Source of the DNA: Galeopsis tetrahit
Lineage: Eukaryota > Streptophyta > Magnoliopsida > Lamiales > Lamiaceae
Direction: 5' to 3'
DNA: 64,000 nt
Assembly: GCA_963675135.1 (NCBI GenBank)
Contig: OY776129.1
Location: forward strand, 65,257,028 to 65,321,027
Below are positions 47,935 through 59,273 of this stretch, piece by piece. A program made the position numbers and the translations under genes. Positions within the stretch are counted from its first letter, which is position 1. The number at the start of each line of letters is the position of its first letter. The notes below the pieces were generated by a model. The model was given only the letters and a program-made list of their open reading frames with translations, searched no databases and had not been told where the DNA came from.

Positions 47935-49798
47935 TTTCAATTATAAATAAAGTGAATGACAATTTAAAATGATAGTTTAAAGGGTGATGATAAAAATATT
48001 GAAACATTCCACATATTATTACATTTAGGCAAAGCAAAAATGAATACTTACCTACAATGCTTGAATCGAGATAGTATAATTTATCTTATACCTATATAGA
48101 CATATTGGTATGCATTTTGTGTATTTTTTTTTATTGTATTAGTTATTTCATTAAAAAGTACTACTTAGTTTGATAATATTAGTTGGTCCATCAAGTCTCA
48201 TATACATTTGTGTTAGGTTTCAATTAAAACTAGTGGTAGATTTTAGTCATAAATAGTGTCAGTTATATTAGTGTACACGTATTAGTTAAAGTTAATATCA
48301 CGTTTGTCTGTTAAAGTTGATGATGCGTTTCTCCTTATATATGTCCAATTGCACAGGAGAGTGGGGGTGGTGCTTGGTTGAAAAAAAATTCAATGGGAAT
48401 GGGATTGATTTTTTTTTTTTTTTCTCTGTGCTCCGGATATATTGGAGGATGAGTTGTTTTATGGTGATTACATTAACAGTGGTATGCTCTAATTTTGAAT
48501 AAAAATTGAAACATGAAAAGGTTGTTGGTGGGAAAAATAAAGAGAATGATTGAGGAGGATTAATATATAAGCATTTTTTATCATTAACCAAACCAATACA
48601 AATTACATATGCTCGTTCTTATTAAAGAACTTTCAATCAAATGCCATGTGACTCTAATTGTTCATTCAAAGTTATCTCTTATTCATTATTTTACAATGTA
48701 TTAGTTGTTTAGTTTTAAAGCATATAGGTTGTTTTTACACAAACCCAACCCATTTGTAAAAAAAAAAAAAAAAAAAAGTGTGCAATTATAAAAGTTTGAA
48801 AAAAAATGGTCTTATTATTATTGAAAGGTGGTGTGGTGTCTTATCCCATTGAAAAATCGTGCAAGGGTTGTTGACAATTATTGCCACTCTTTCAAACCGA
48901 CCCCCTGGACGAATATGACTTCTGGTGGGGGAGAGGGTGTCCTTAGGCCGGCTTTTTTTCTTTTTTTCCTCTTTTATAATCATATACTCTTAGCCTCCTA
49001 GGTGATTTAGATTTGAAATCACTTAGGAATTTATTATTAAGATTTAAGGAATTTTAAATTTGATAAATAGTTTAGCTGTTTTTTTCTCTTTCCTTTTCTC
49101 CTTTTATAATTTTGATAAATTTTGTTTTTAATTTTAATTAATTTTAAAATTTATTATTAAAATTGAAGGAATTTTAAAATTTGATAGGATGTGAGCTTTA
49201 TTTACTTTTTTTTTTTTTTTGTATTTTTTTTTTTTTTTGTATATTGTGATTTAACTTTATTTCAAATCTAGCATATAGTAGGTACATAGGTTTTACAGAA
49301 GTGAATGTTCTAAAATCGATTTCCAAAATTTCAAACTAGAATTAATTTTAAATAAAAAATCTTAATTTTTTAAACTCAAAACTTAAAAAAAAAAAAAAAC
49401 AAACAAACATCACTTTAGATGAAGTTATTTAAATGTATATGGATTATTTTTCCCTCAATCCCGCACCATGACCGATAATAATTTTTTCCATTTCTTCATG
49501 TAAATTTATTTATAAATTTCGAATAGAAATAGTGGGCCCCATTCTTGTCTTTTCCCCTCCTTATTCTATGACATTTTTTTTTAAGGTTTCCGGGGCCCGT
49601 AGACGAACGTACATAAATAAATCAACAAGTCTATAGAGCAATCAAAACTACATGAAAATTAAAATAAATTCAAATAAATGGAGTAACCATGACCTAAGTC
49701 ATCATATATGATATTATGTATAAAAAAATTAACACCTCTTCAAGTTATAAGAAAATAAACTAGAAGATGAAATTTAATAAAAATCCAAAGGGCACGAC
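47935..49798. other. Intergenic DNA downstream of CDC48
   Basis: No gene is seen. There are poly-T/A runs (48,410-48,423, 48,759-48,777, 49,209-49,239). Confidence 0.45.
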
Positions 49799-52700
49799 CT
49801 AACTATAAAGATCATCATCATCATTAGCTGTGGCCGAAGGAGCAGCAAAAGGATCAGTTGCAGCAGTAGCACCACCACTATTCTCAGCAAACTTGAATTC
49901 AGAACCAAAACCTCTCGATTGCTGCAACGTCTGAGCAAACGCCTGGTACTTACGAATGTCAGCATCACTCACACTCCTCCTAGCATACTTCATCGACTCC
50001 TCAAAATGAGCGGCCTTGATCTCCGCCACCTCGTCATCCACATCTTCCTCCATCGCTTCAGGGTTCTCGCTTCTTCGCTTCTCCCTCTCGATATCCTAAA
50101 AAAAATGTTCAATATTTTCGTATATAAAATAAAGCATTTATCACTTTGAAAATGGTCTGGCTATTAACTCCCACAGAATTACTCTATACACCCAATTTAT
50201 AGCTGAGTTCAATTGTACATATGGGTGTATATAAAGCAATTTGGGGAGTGTTAATAGCCGTGACCCTTTGAAAAGAAAAGATGGTGTTTACTTTCTCAAT
50301 GTTCTCTCGGATGGCGTATTTGCATGCCCTTTGGCATATTTCTGTAATGTCAGCACCACTAAAACCTTGGGTGTACTTAGCAAGGGCTCTAAGGTCAACA
50401 TCTTTAGAAATTGGTGACTTTCTCAAGCACGCCCTGAAAATCTGTAGACGCGATTCCTCATCCGGGAGAGGGATGTAAATCAGTTGATCGAGGCGACCAG
50501 GACGGAGAAGAGCCGGGTCAATGATATCGGGCCTGTTGGTTGCACCGATAATGAAAACAGTTTTCTTGGCATTCATGCCATCCATTTCTGTAAGAAGCTG
50601 ATTCAATACACGATCAGCGGCACCGCCTGCATCTCCCACACTACTTCCTCTCTGCACACAAAAATATTGATTTAATATAAACTAAAAAAAAAAGAAATTA
50701 AATTTAGCAAACTACATAATTATACACACCTGAGTAGCAATTGAGTCAAATTCATCAAAGAAGAGGACACAAGGGGCAGATCCACGAGCCTTATCAAAAA
50801 TTTCTCGAACATTGGCCTCACTTTCTCCAAACCACATAGTTAGCAATTCAGGGCCCTTGATACTGATAAAGTTTGCCTGACACTCATTGGCAATAGCCTT
50901 GGCCAGTAAAGTCTTTCCACATCCAGGTGGCCCGTAGAAAAGAACTCCCTTTGAAGGAGACATGCCAAACTTTTCAAACTTCTCAGGATGCTCGACTGGA
51001 TATTGAACAGTCTACAAAAAAAAAAAACAGTACAGTACACCATAAACATGAGATCAAAGAGTGTAATCAAACTTGCAGAATTGACAAGTGCAGATAGATA
51101 CCTCTTGGAGTTCACGCTTGACGTTTTCAAGGCCACCAATATCTTCCCAGTTAACATTGGGCACTTCAACAACCTATGAACAATGCAGTTATTTAGATAT
51201 CATATCAAAAAAGACGAATTAAGAGAACCAGAAAACCAAGAGAAATAAGATTAGCACTCACTGTTTCACGTAAAGCAGAGGGATTGCTAATTCCAAGAGC
51301 GGTCTGGAAGTGCTCGTTCGTAACAGCCATCGAGTTCAGTATCTCTGCATCAATCGAATCGTCTTCCAAATCAATAACATCCATCTTCTCCCTAATGCAT
51401 TGAAGGGCTGCTTCAGTGCAAAGGGCAGCTAAGTCAGCACCAACATAACCATGTGTATCCTTGGCAATCCTTTCCAAATCGACCTGCAAAATTAGCCCTG
51501 ATGTTAGTATGCCATTACAAAATCTCCAATGGAAAGAAAAACCTAATGTACTATAGCTTACCTCTTCAGCAAGTTTCATGTTCTTCGAATGGATCCTAAG
51601 AACCTCAAGACGTCCAATTTCATCAGGAACACCAATGTCTATTTCCCTATCAAATCTACCAAACCTTCTTAGTGCAGGGTCAATGCTGTTGGGGCGATTT
51701 GTAGCCCCCATTACAATGATATGGGCCCGGGCTTTTAGTCCATCCATCAATGTCAAGAGTTGTGAAACAATCCTCCTCTCAACCTCTCCATTTGTTTTCT
51801 CTCTCTTAGGTGCTATTGAATCAATCTCATCAATGAATATGATGGATGGTGCATTCTTCTCAGCTTCTTCAAAAGCCTTCCTGAGATTGCTTTCACTTTC
51901 TCCTGCCAACTTCGACATTATTTCAGGCCCATTGATACAAAAGAAGAAAGCACCAGTCTCATTGGCCACAGCTCTAGCAATCAAGGTCTTTCCAGATCCT
52001 GGAGGCCCGTATAACAATATTCCTTTTGGAGGCTTCACACCTATTGATTTGAAAAGCTGTGGGTGCCTTAGTGGCAGTTCTACCAATTCACGTATCTGAG
52101 CCATCTGCTTACGAACACCACCAACATCATCATAACCAACCTCATCCAACCGGTCCTCATCCTCCCTTTTAACAGGCTCACCCTCACAGAAGATCTCTGT
52201 ATCAGGGGCAACTACACAGTACTCAGAAGGATCTGTCTCTATAATCTTAAACTCAACACTTCTCATTCCTCCCCTCACAAGAAAAAGGTCACCTTTCCTC
52301 ACTGGACGGTATGCCTCCAAGAAGTATGCTGAGGAAAAATATCAAAGTACAAATTTAGCATTTGTGGTATTAAGGGAATGATGAGTCACTCAGATATATG
52401 AATAACAGAGGCAGAATAGATGATAGGCAAGCTTTAAAAAATCTAAAAACTCACGCTTTAGGTAGGCATCAAATAAATTTCCAGTAACCCCTTCAACCGT
52501 ATCATCTATAGGGAGAATATGCACACGGCTCCCATACTTCACATCAGCACATTGATGCACAGAAACCACATCACCGAGTTTGACCCTGAGGTTTTTCCTG
52601 ACAACCTTATTCACTCGGATCTTTGGTTCCTCGCAAGAATCATCAGCAAGGGCAATGCATACTGTATCCTTTCTTTTCTTACCCTATGACCAGAATAACA

Positions 52701-53706
52701 ATAATCCATTAAAACATTCGAATAAAATACAAGCAATATATTTCACAGCATCTTATAGTTTGAGAACTGCAGTAATTGATGAATAGAACTGGTTATGTTA
52801 CTGACACGTGAAGCTCTAATTCACCTCAAGTTATCTTCAAAAGTGTGTATAAATATATAGATATCCAAATTACCAGAGGTGAGATTAATCATCTCACTAG
52901 GAAACAAAACCTAATTATATCTTGCATAGTTGCACTTGAACATAAAAGATACCCCTTAAACCAAGAACTTAAGCATGGAAAGGTTTGATGAATTCACAAT
53001 AATCATTGTACGATCAATAACTAGATACTCTATCAATCAACACTTAACCATCACATTATACTAAACATGTCACGACACAGATTCTACCGTCAATTAACAT
53101 CCAATTGGAAAGGGAGCCTACATGGCTGTAGTGATCAAAATATCACAACTGTTTAATTGCGCTAAGTATAGTTAGTATTGTATTGGGGGCAAAAAAACAG
53201 TGTCTATCAAAACCTAATCTTAATATGCTTTCAAGAAAGATACAAGAAAGAGGTAATCTTGCAACATTACAATCTTGAAACAAACCGGTAAATACTGAAA
53301 TCCCAGCACTTAAACATATTCAAAACAATTAAAGAAACAATAAAATAGAACACCATAAACAAAGGTGAAAAAATATAAAACCTTGATTAAGATGGTGTCT
53401 CCACGGAAAAGCAGGAGCTTCTCCATAGTAGCAGGGTGAAGAGACACCACAGAATTATCATCATTGATAGCCTCATCGACCACCAATCGATTAGCAGCCT
53501 TTTTCCTCTCAAGAATCGCCGTGCTAAAATCTCTCTTCGTACCCTTGCTGCACATTACAGACAAAGCCAAATTAAGAAAGAGAATGGCATTCAAGTGAAG
53601 ATTAAAACTAATGCAAAAACATATTATGATCATCAATAAACATTGCCCGAGATCTGAGAACGTGCAGAAACACTTACGATTCGGATGTTTCCGCTTGATT
53701 ACTCAT
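49799..53706 (-). CDS. CDC48: CDC48 / p97 AAA+ ATPase (predicted 807 aa)
   Basis: Nine exons on the minus strand: 53,706-53,678, 53,547-53,382, 52,683-52,455, 52,328-51,562, 51,483-51,262, 51,173-51,102, 51,011-50,730, 50,651-50,292 and 50,095-49,799. The total is 2424 nt in one frame. The product is a hexameric segregase that pulls ubiquitinated proteins from membranes, chromatin and complexes for the proteasome, with cofactors such as UFD1-NPL4 and PUX proteins. The N domain spans residues about 20-200. D1 has Walker A GPPGSGKT (249-256) and Walker B IFIDEID (305-311). D2 has Walker A GPPGCGKT (522-529) and Walker B VLFFDEFD (577-584). The C-terminal tail ends NDDDDLYS, close to the usual tail that carries the phosphorylatable tyrosine and binds PUB/PUL cofactors. 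Length is within 2 aa of Arabidopsis CDC48A. The D2 Walker B has DEFD where plants usually have DELD. Confidence 0.97.
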
Positions 53707-54110
53707 CCTGCCAAATAGGGAAAATTAATTTTGGTTTTAGGGTTTTGAAGGTTTGGCGATGAAGGAATGTGAAAGTGAGATCTGGGATTTGGGGGTGAGA
53801 ATTTGAGAATTTATAGGCAAGATAGGCGTTTCTTGTTAGGAAAGATAAAAGGGGGATTGATTTAATTTAAATTTGTTGATGTTTCCTTTTCTGACCTTTG
53901 ATTCTTTTTTCCGACCATATATACCAATAACTATAAGGAAAAGGGTGAAGGTAAAAAAGGAAGGTTTATTATTCTTGCAGTATTTGAAAAAGGAAATTTC
54001 TTTGTTAAAAAAAAAAAAAAAAGGAAATTTCTTATTCTTGTGCAATCTAAATATCTAATTTAAATTAATAAATTTATGAGTTTAATTTCACAGACTATAC
54101 TTTTTATTAA
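53707..54110. promoter_or_regulatory. CDC48 5' UTR and proximal promoter region
   Basis: Upstream of the CDC48 start codon, with purine-rich leader-like sequence at 53,720-53,830 (plus-strand view). There is no clear TATA box. The promoter is cut off within about 400 bp by the nested elements that start at 54,111. Confidence 0.4.
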
Positions 54111-54580
54111 GGATGGGGCTAATGTTATACATACTCCATTATTTTACAAACAAAAATAAATATACATAAAATGACTAAGTAACCTTATATAAATAGAGAG
54201 TAATATAATTTTAAAAAAAAATTGAAATAATATATTTAAAATTTGAAAATATTTTTAAAAAGTCAATAAAATATTTAAAGTAATAAATCAATTAAATTTT
54301 TTGAAAAAAAATCTGAGAAGATTTAATAAAATCTGAAAATATTCAGAAATAAATAAATAAAAATAATCAAATAAAAAAATTAAAAATAAATTAAAGATAA
54401 CATAAAACGTAAAAATATTTAATAAGTTTGATAAATTGTAACAAATATATAAATTAAAAAAATAATAAAAAACTTAAGAATTTAAATTAATATAAAAAAG
54501 ATAAATAAATCAAAAAATATATTTAAAAAAATCACCTAAATCTTCAAAAATCAATTAATTAAATAAGTTTTGAAGATTTA

Positions 54581-55950
54581 GGAGAGTGTATTCAATTGAG
54601 ATTCTATTGAATTTTTTTGGACTTTAAAAAGTACGTGGATTTATTAAAGGGTGGAGCTATTAACACCCCATATAATGTTATACAAACCCCAAATATTAAA
54701 CACATCCCATTAAAATTTAAAAATCAATTTTTATTACTAAACATACCCCAATTCTTTCCTATTTACCCTTTAACTCTTAAAATAAAATACAAATTAAATA
54801 AAAACCAAAATAACATTATTAAAATTAAGTAAATCTTAAAAATATATCATCCATTAAAAAAAAATTAAAAAAAAATAAAAAAATTAAAAAAAAAATTGAA
54901 TGAAAAAATCAATTAAAAAAAATTAAAACATTATAAAAAATCAACTAAAATTTCAAAATAATTAAATTGATTTTTTTAAATTAAATCTGGACAAAATTAA
55001 ATAAATCAAATAAAATTAAAAAATAACTAAATTAAAAACATCAATTTAAGAAACCAAAATTTTGATAAACTAAATAAAAAAGTGAAAGAAAAATCGATTC
55101 AATCATAAAAAAATACTAAATAAAAAAAACAAATATAAAAAAAATCTTCAAAAATAAATTAAAGCTTCAAAAAAATTAAAAAAATTAAAAAATCAACTAA
55201 ATCTTCAAAACTTATTTAATTATTTTTTGAAGATTTAGGTGATTTTTTTAAATATATTTTTTTTGATGTATTTATCTTTTTTATATTAATTTAAATTCTT
55301 AATTTTTTTATTGTTTTTTAATTTAAATATTTTTTACAATTTATTAAACTTATTAAATATTTTTACGTTTTTTCTTATCTTTAATCGATTTTTAAATTTT
55401 TTTTTTTAATTTCTGAATATTTTTTTTTTCAGATTTTATTAAATCTTTTTAGATTTGTTTTTCAAAAAAAATAATTTATTTATTACTTTAAATATTTTGT
55501 TGACTTTTTCAAAATATTTTCAAATTTTAAATATATTTTTTCAGTTTTTTTTTAAAATTATTTTACTCCCTATTTATATAAGGGTTACTTAGTCATTTTA
55601 CCCATGTTTGTTTTTGTCTTTAAAATAATGGGGTATGTATAACATTATATGGGGTGTTAATAGCCCCACCCTTTATTAAATTCATAGAAGCCATATAGAG
55701 TTTGACTGACTTTTTTTATTGATTTATATGGATTTTCATAGACTTGACAGGATTGTGGAATTTTTTTCTTTATTGATTTATATAGATTTTCATAAACTCC
55801 GATATTGATGCAAAGAGTTAATGAGTTAATTTTTTTAAAAAAATTAATATTATATATATTATATAAAATATTTTACCAATAAAAATATATATATTATATA
55901 TATATAATTTATTTTACAAATAATATATATATAAAACGTATTTTACCAAT

Positions 55951-55988
<38 letters not shown>

Positions 55989-56208
55989 TTATATATTAAT
56001 TCGGGGCGGGGCAGATACCCGCGGTACTTCTGATCTTTAGTTTTCAGAGTTTCGATGCACTTTTGAATACCTAAATATTTTTAAAGACTTTTTAAAATCC
56101 GTATTGAATACCTCAGAATTTTTAAAGGCTTTTTAAAATTCGAATTGAATACCCCCAGACTTTGAAAGTCCAAAAAAATCCTACAGAATCCACAACCAAT
56201 ACACCTCC
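54581..56208. mobile_element. Tourist-like element Z, inserted in Y
   Basis: GGAGAGTGTATTCAATTGAG at the left and the inverse of CAACCAATACACCTCC at the right share TTTTTTTGGACTTT subterminally. It is flanked by an exact TTA (54,578-54,580 and 56,209-56,211). It contains X and a TA microsatellite at about 55,953-55,984. Confidence 0.7.
54649..55671. mobile_element. MULE-like element X, innermost, same family as Y but reversed
   Basis: The exact 9-bp duplication is TTTATTAAA (54,640-54,648 and 55,672-55,680). The ends are GGGTGGAGCTATTAACACCC and its inverse. Its left half matches Y's right arm and its right half matches Y's left arm, both in inverse orientation. It is about 80% A+T and non-coding. 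Confidence 0.8.
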
Positions 56209-56717
56209 TTAGTTGACTTTTTAATATTTGTAAATGTTTTGTAGCTTTAATTTATTTTTGAAGTTTTTTTTTTTATATTTGATTTTTTTTTTAGTTTATT
56301 TTTATGATTGAATTGATTTTTCTTTCTCTTTTTTGTTTAGTTTATCAAAATTTTAATTTCTTAAATTGATGTTTTTAATTTAGTTATTTTTAAATTTTAT
56401 TTTATTTATTTAATTTTGTCCAGATTTAATTAAAAAAATTAATTTAATTATTTTGAAATTTTAGTTGATTTTTTATAATGTTTTAATTTTTTAATTCATT
56501 TTTTCATTCAAATATTTATTTAATTTTTTTATATTATTGACTATTTTTTTTTTATTATTTTGGTTTTTTTTTATTTGTATTTTGTTTTAAGAGTTAAAGG
56601 GCAAATAGAAAATGATTGGGGTATGTTTAGTAATAAAAATTGATTTTTAAATTTTAATGGGGTGTGTTTAACATTTGGAGTATGTATAACATTGTATGGG
56701 TGTTAATAACCTCACCC

Positions 56718-57243
56718 TTTATCAAGGGAAATTTAATTAATAAAATTTTAAAATCTTTTGATAATTTCTAAAATTATAAGTCAATTTAAAAAAAATTTAT
56801 AAATATATTGTATGTGAATGCTTGCACGATCAATACAAATAAAATGCATAAAATCATTCGTAAATCGTCAAGTCTTGAAAAATTAAGTATCTTTCAATTT
56901 TGTTACATTGTCAGGTTTGCTACCGAACCCTTAATTTCCTAATAATATCTCGAGGAATTGTCGATTTTTTTGCCTAAGTGCCTGAGAAGAAACTAAACAT
57001 AAACAAATAAGAAACGTTAATAAACAATAATCACGAAAATAAATAAAGACCCACAATCGGGGAGAAAGATGCGATTAGTGTGTCCATAGCCTGACACCAA
57101 AGAAAAACTCAGGGATAAGAGATTATATATCCATAGAAGACTTGTACGTTGCCGTCGCCAATACGGAGAATCAAATTTTCGAGGAATGAAGGTCGTTTGT
57201 TATTTCTTGGTGGTTTTCCAACTCTATGTAGCACCTTGTAAAG
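56718..57243. other. Intergenic DNA
   Basis: No gene is seen; open frames here are short. Confidence 0.4.
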
Positions 57244-58917
57244 TGATTTGTCGTGAGAGTGCTCGAATTTGTGGGTAAATTGTGCTCTGAATATCAAGTT
57301 ATGCTTGCAAGAATAGTGAGAAAGTGGTTTAATTGTCGAATGTTGATACACGATCATTCTTGCTTGATTTCTAGGTAAACAAGGTGTTTTGAAGCAAAAT
57401 CACGAAAAATCAAGTTGATGGATCAATTCAATGAGTAGACCACGTGAAAGATGTCGAAGAGAGGGTCGAAACGAGACAAGAATCAAGCCAATCGGATCTC
57501 GGGATCAAAAGATATGAACCAAACAAGAGACAAACATGCAAGACAAAGAAAGGCTCGACCGAGCCCTGGGCTCGAGCACGCCGTGCCCGTCACAGAAACT
57601 TTGGAAGTTTTGGGGGCACAGCCGAGCCTCCCCTTATCGAAATAATGAGCAGCACGACCGAGCTACCTTGCACGGCCGAGCCCCTGAACTATTGAAGTCG
57701 CTACACGCCATGACGATTTTTATGTCTTCTTCCCCATTTAACCTAGGGACACGTGTCAAACCATTTTGGAAGGGCATAAAAAGCCCAATTTTCGTTTTAA
57801 AGAGGAAGACAGCCATTGGAACACCACTCAAGCTCCCCAAATCCAAATTTTATCATCTTTCACTCATTTTAGCTAGTTTAATTCATATATTAGAGTTTAT
57901 TTAATAGAATAGAGTGCAACTTAGTTGTAATTTCCTTTCCAAGCAAGAGATTGGAGATTTTGTGGAAGATTTCAAGGTTTATTTCATTTTGCAAATCAAA
58001 GAGGTGATATATACCTTTACTTTTATTCAAACATTTTCTTATTATTCATCATGGGTATGTTTTTTCTTATCAATTTCTTCATCTATTTTGCTAACTTAGC
58101 CATGAGCTAAGCATATTTGTATTTGAGTGTCGTAGAATTGTGATAGAATTGATGGTATTAGCTTGATTTTGATTGTGTGCTTCAATTGGAAGGTATATTG
58201 GTTAGGTCTATGGGTTTTGTTTAATTATTTGTTAGAATTCAATTAGTAGGTTATATGTGAAGCTCGATTAATGCAACGAGAGTTGGTTAATTGAGGTGGA
58301 TAGTATAATCGAGGGTTGAAAATCGAGTGAATTGAGTTAATGTTGGGTTATCGCAACGAGAGTTGGGTAATTTTCATTAGAACCCCATTTATCTACATTG
58401 ATTGCTTGATTTGTTAGTTTAAGTGATTGGTGAGAAGACCATAGGAGCTTGATTGCTAGTATTCGAGTGGAAAAACATAAATGGGGATTAGTTTAGTTAA
58501 TTAGATAGAGTAGAACCCCCTAGTTATGTGATTACCCGAGTAAGAACGCCTCTATTCATCATCTCGATCCTAGGTGATTTAGTAGATACATTCTTAGTGA
58601 TTGTTTTTACCAAGTACCATCCAACAAATTACACATAGAAGTCAAGCTTTAACACCGATTCCACACAAGGACGAACACCCGAACACTCTCTCCCATCACT
58701 TGATTCACATCATCATCACATTAGTTCTTGTTAATACATAGTTTAATTTACATTTCTTTGCACAAACCATGATTTCTCACTATATTTAAAAAGCAATACA
58801 TAACACTCAGGATACTTGATCAATCTAGTCTCGTGGATTGATATTTAATCGGGCACTACTTTTATTACTACGACCCTCTTATACTTTAGAGGCGCGTATT
58901 CGTAAAAATACGTGTCA
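57244..58917 (+). mobile_element. Solo LTR, 1.7 kb, same family as 26,002-27,737
   Basis: It starts TGATTTGTCGTGAGA, ends AAAAATACGTGTCA and is bounded by the exact 5-bp duplication TAAAG (57,239-57,243 and 58,918-58,922). It shares blocks such as CAACGAGAGTTGGGTAA with the other copy, in opposite orientation. Its CGACCGAGC/ACGGCCGAGC motifs at 57,550-57,690 correspond to the palindromes of the other copy. Confidence 0.8.
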
Positions 58918-58922
58918 TAAAG

Positions 58923-59273
58923 TGATGATGAATTATATTTGAAATCACCAATATCATTGGATTCTTATGTTTTTATGTTTTTTTTTAAGTAAAAAAAACA
59001 CTCCAATAAATATTACTCCATATTGCTTGTTATTTAACAAAAATGTACTAGTAGTAATAATATAACACAAGCAATGTATATAAACAATTACATTACATGT
59101 TATATAATAAATATTTTTAAAAAAACTAAAAAAATAAAAAATAAATTGCAAATAAACCATATATAGTACAGTATTTTTTTAGAATAACACAAAAAAACTC
59201 GTACAAAATTAAGCAAAAGTATCACGTCTCAGATATAAAATGATATATACAAGACTTTCTTGTAGAAGAAAGG
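58923..59273. other. 3' flank of the UGT gene
   Basis: Very AT-rich; it presumably contains the UGT 3' UTR and poly(A) site. There is no separate gene. Confidence 0.4.

Larger units (their letters stand above)
54111..56717. mobile_element. Outer MULE-like element Y of a three-level nest
   Basis: The left end GGATGGGGCTAATGTTATAC and the right end (inverse of GTTAATAACCTCACCC) are the two different arms seen in element X. The flanks TTTATTAAG and TTTATCAAG match at 8 of 9 positions. Z (54,581-56,208) is inserted in it. Confidence 0.6.
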
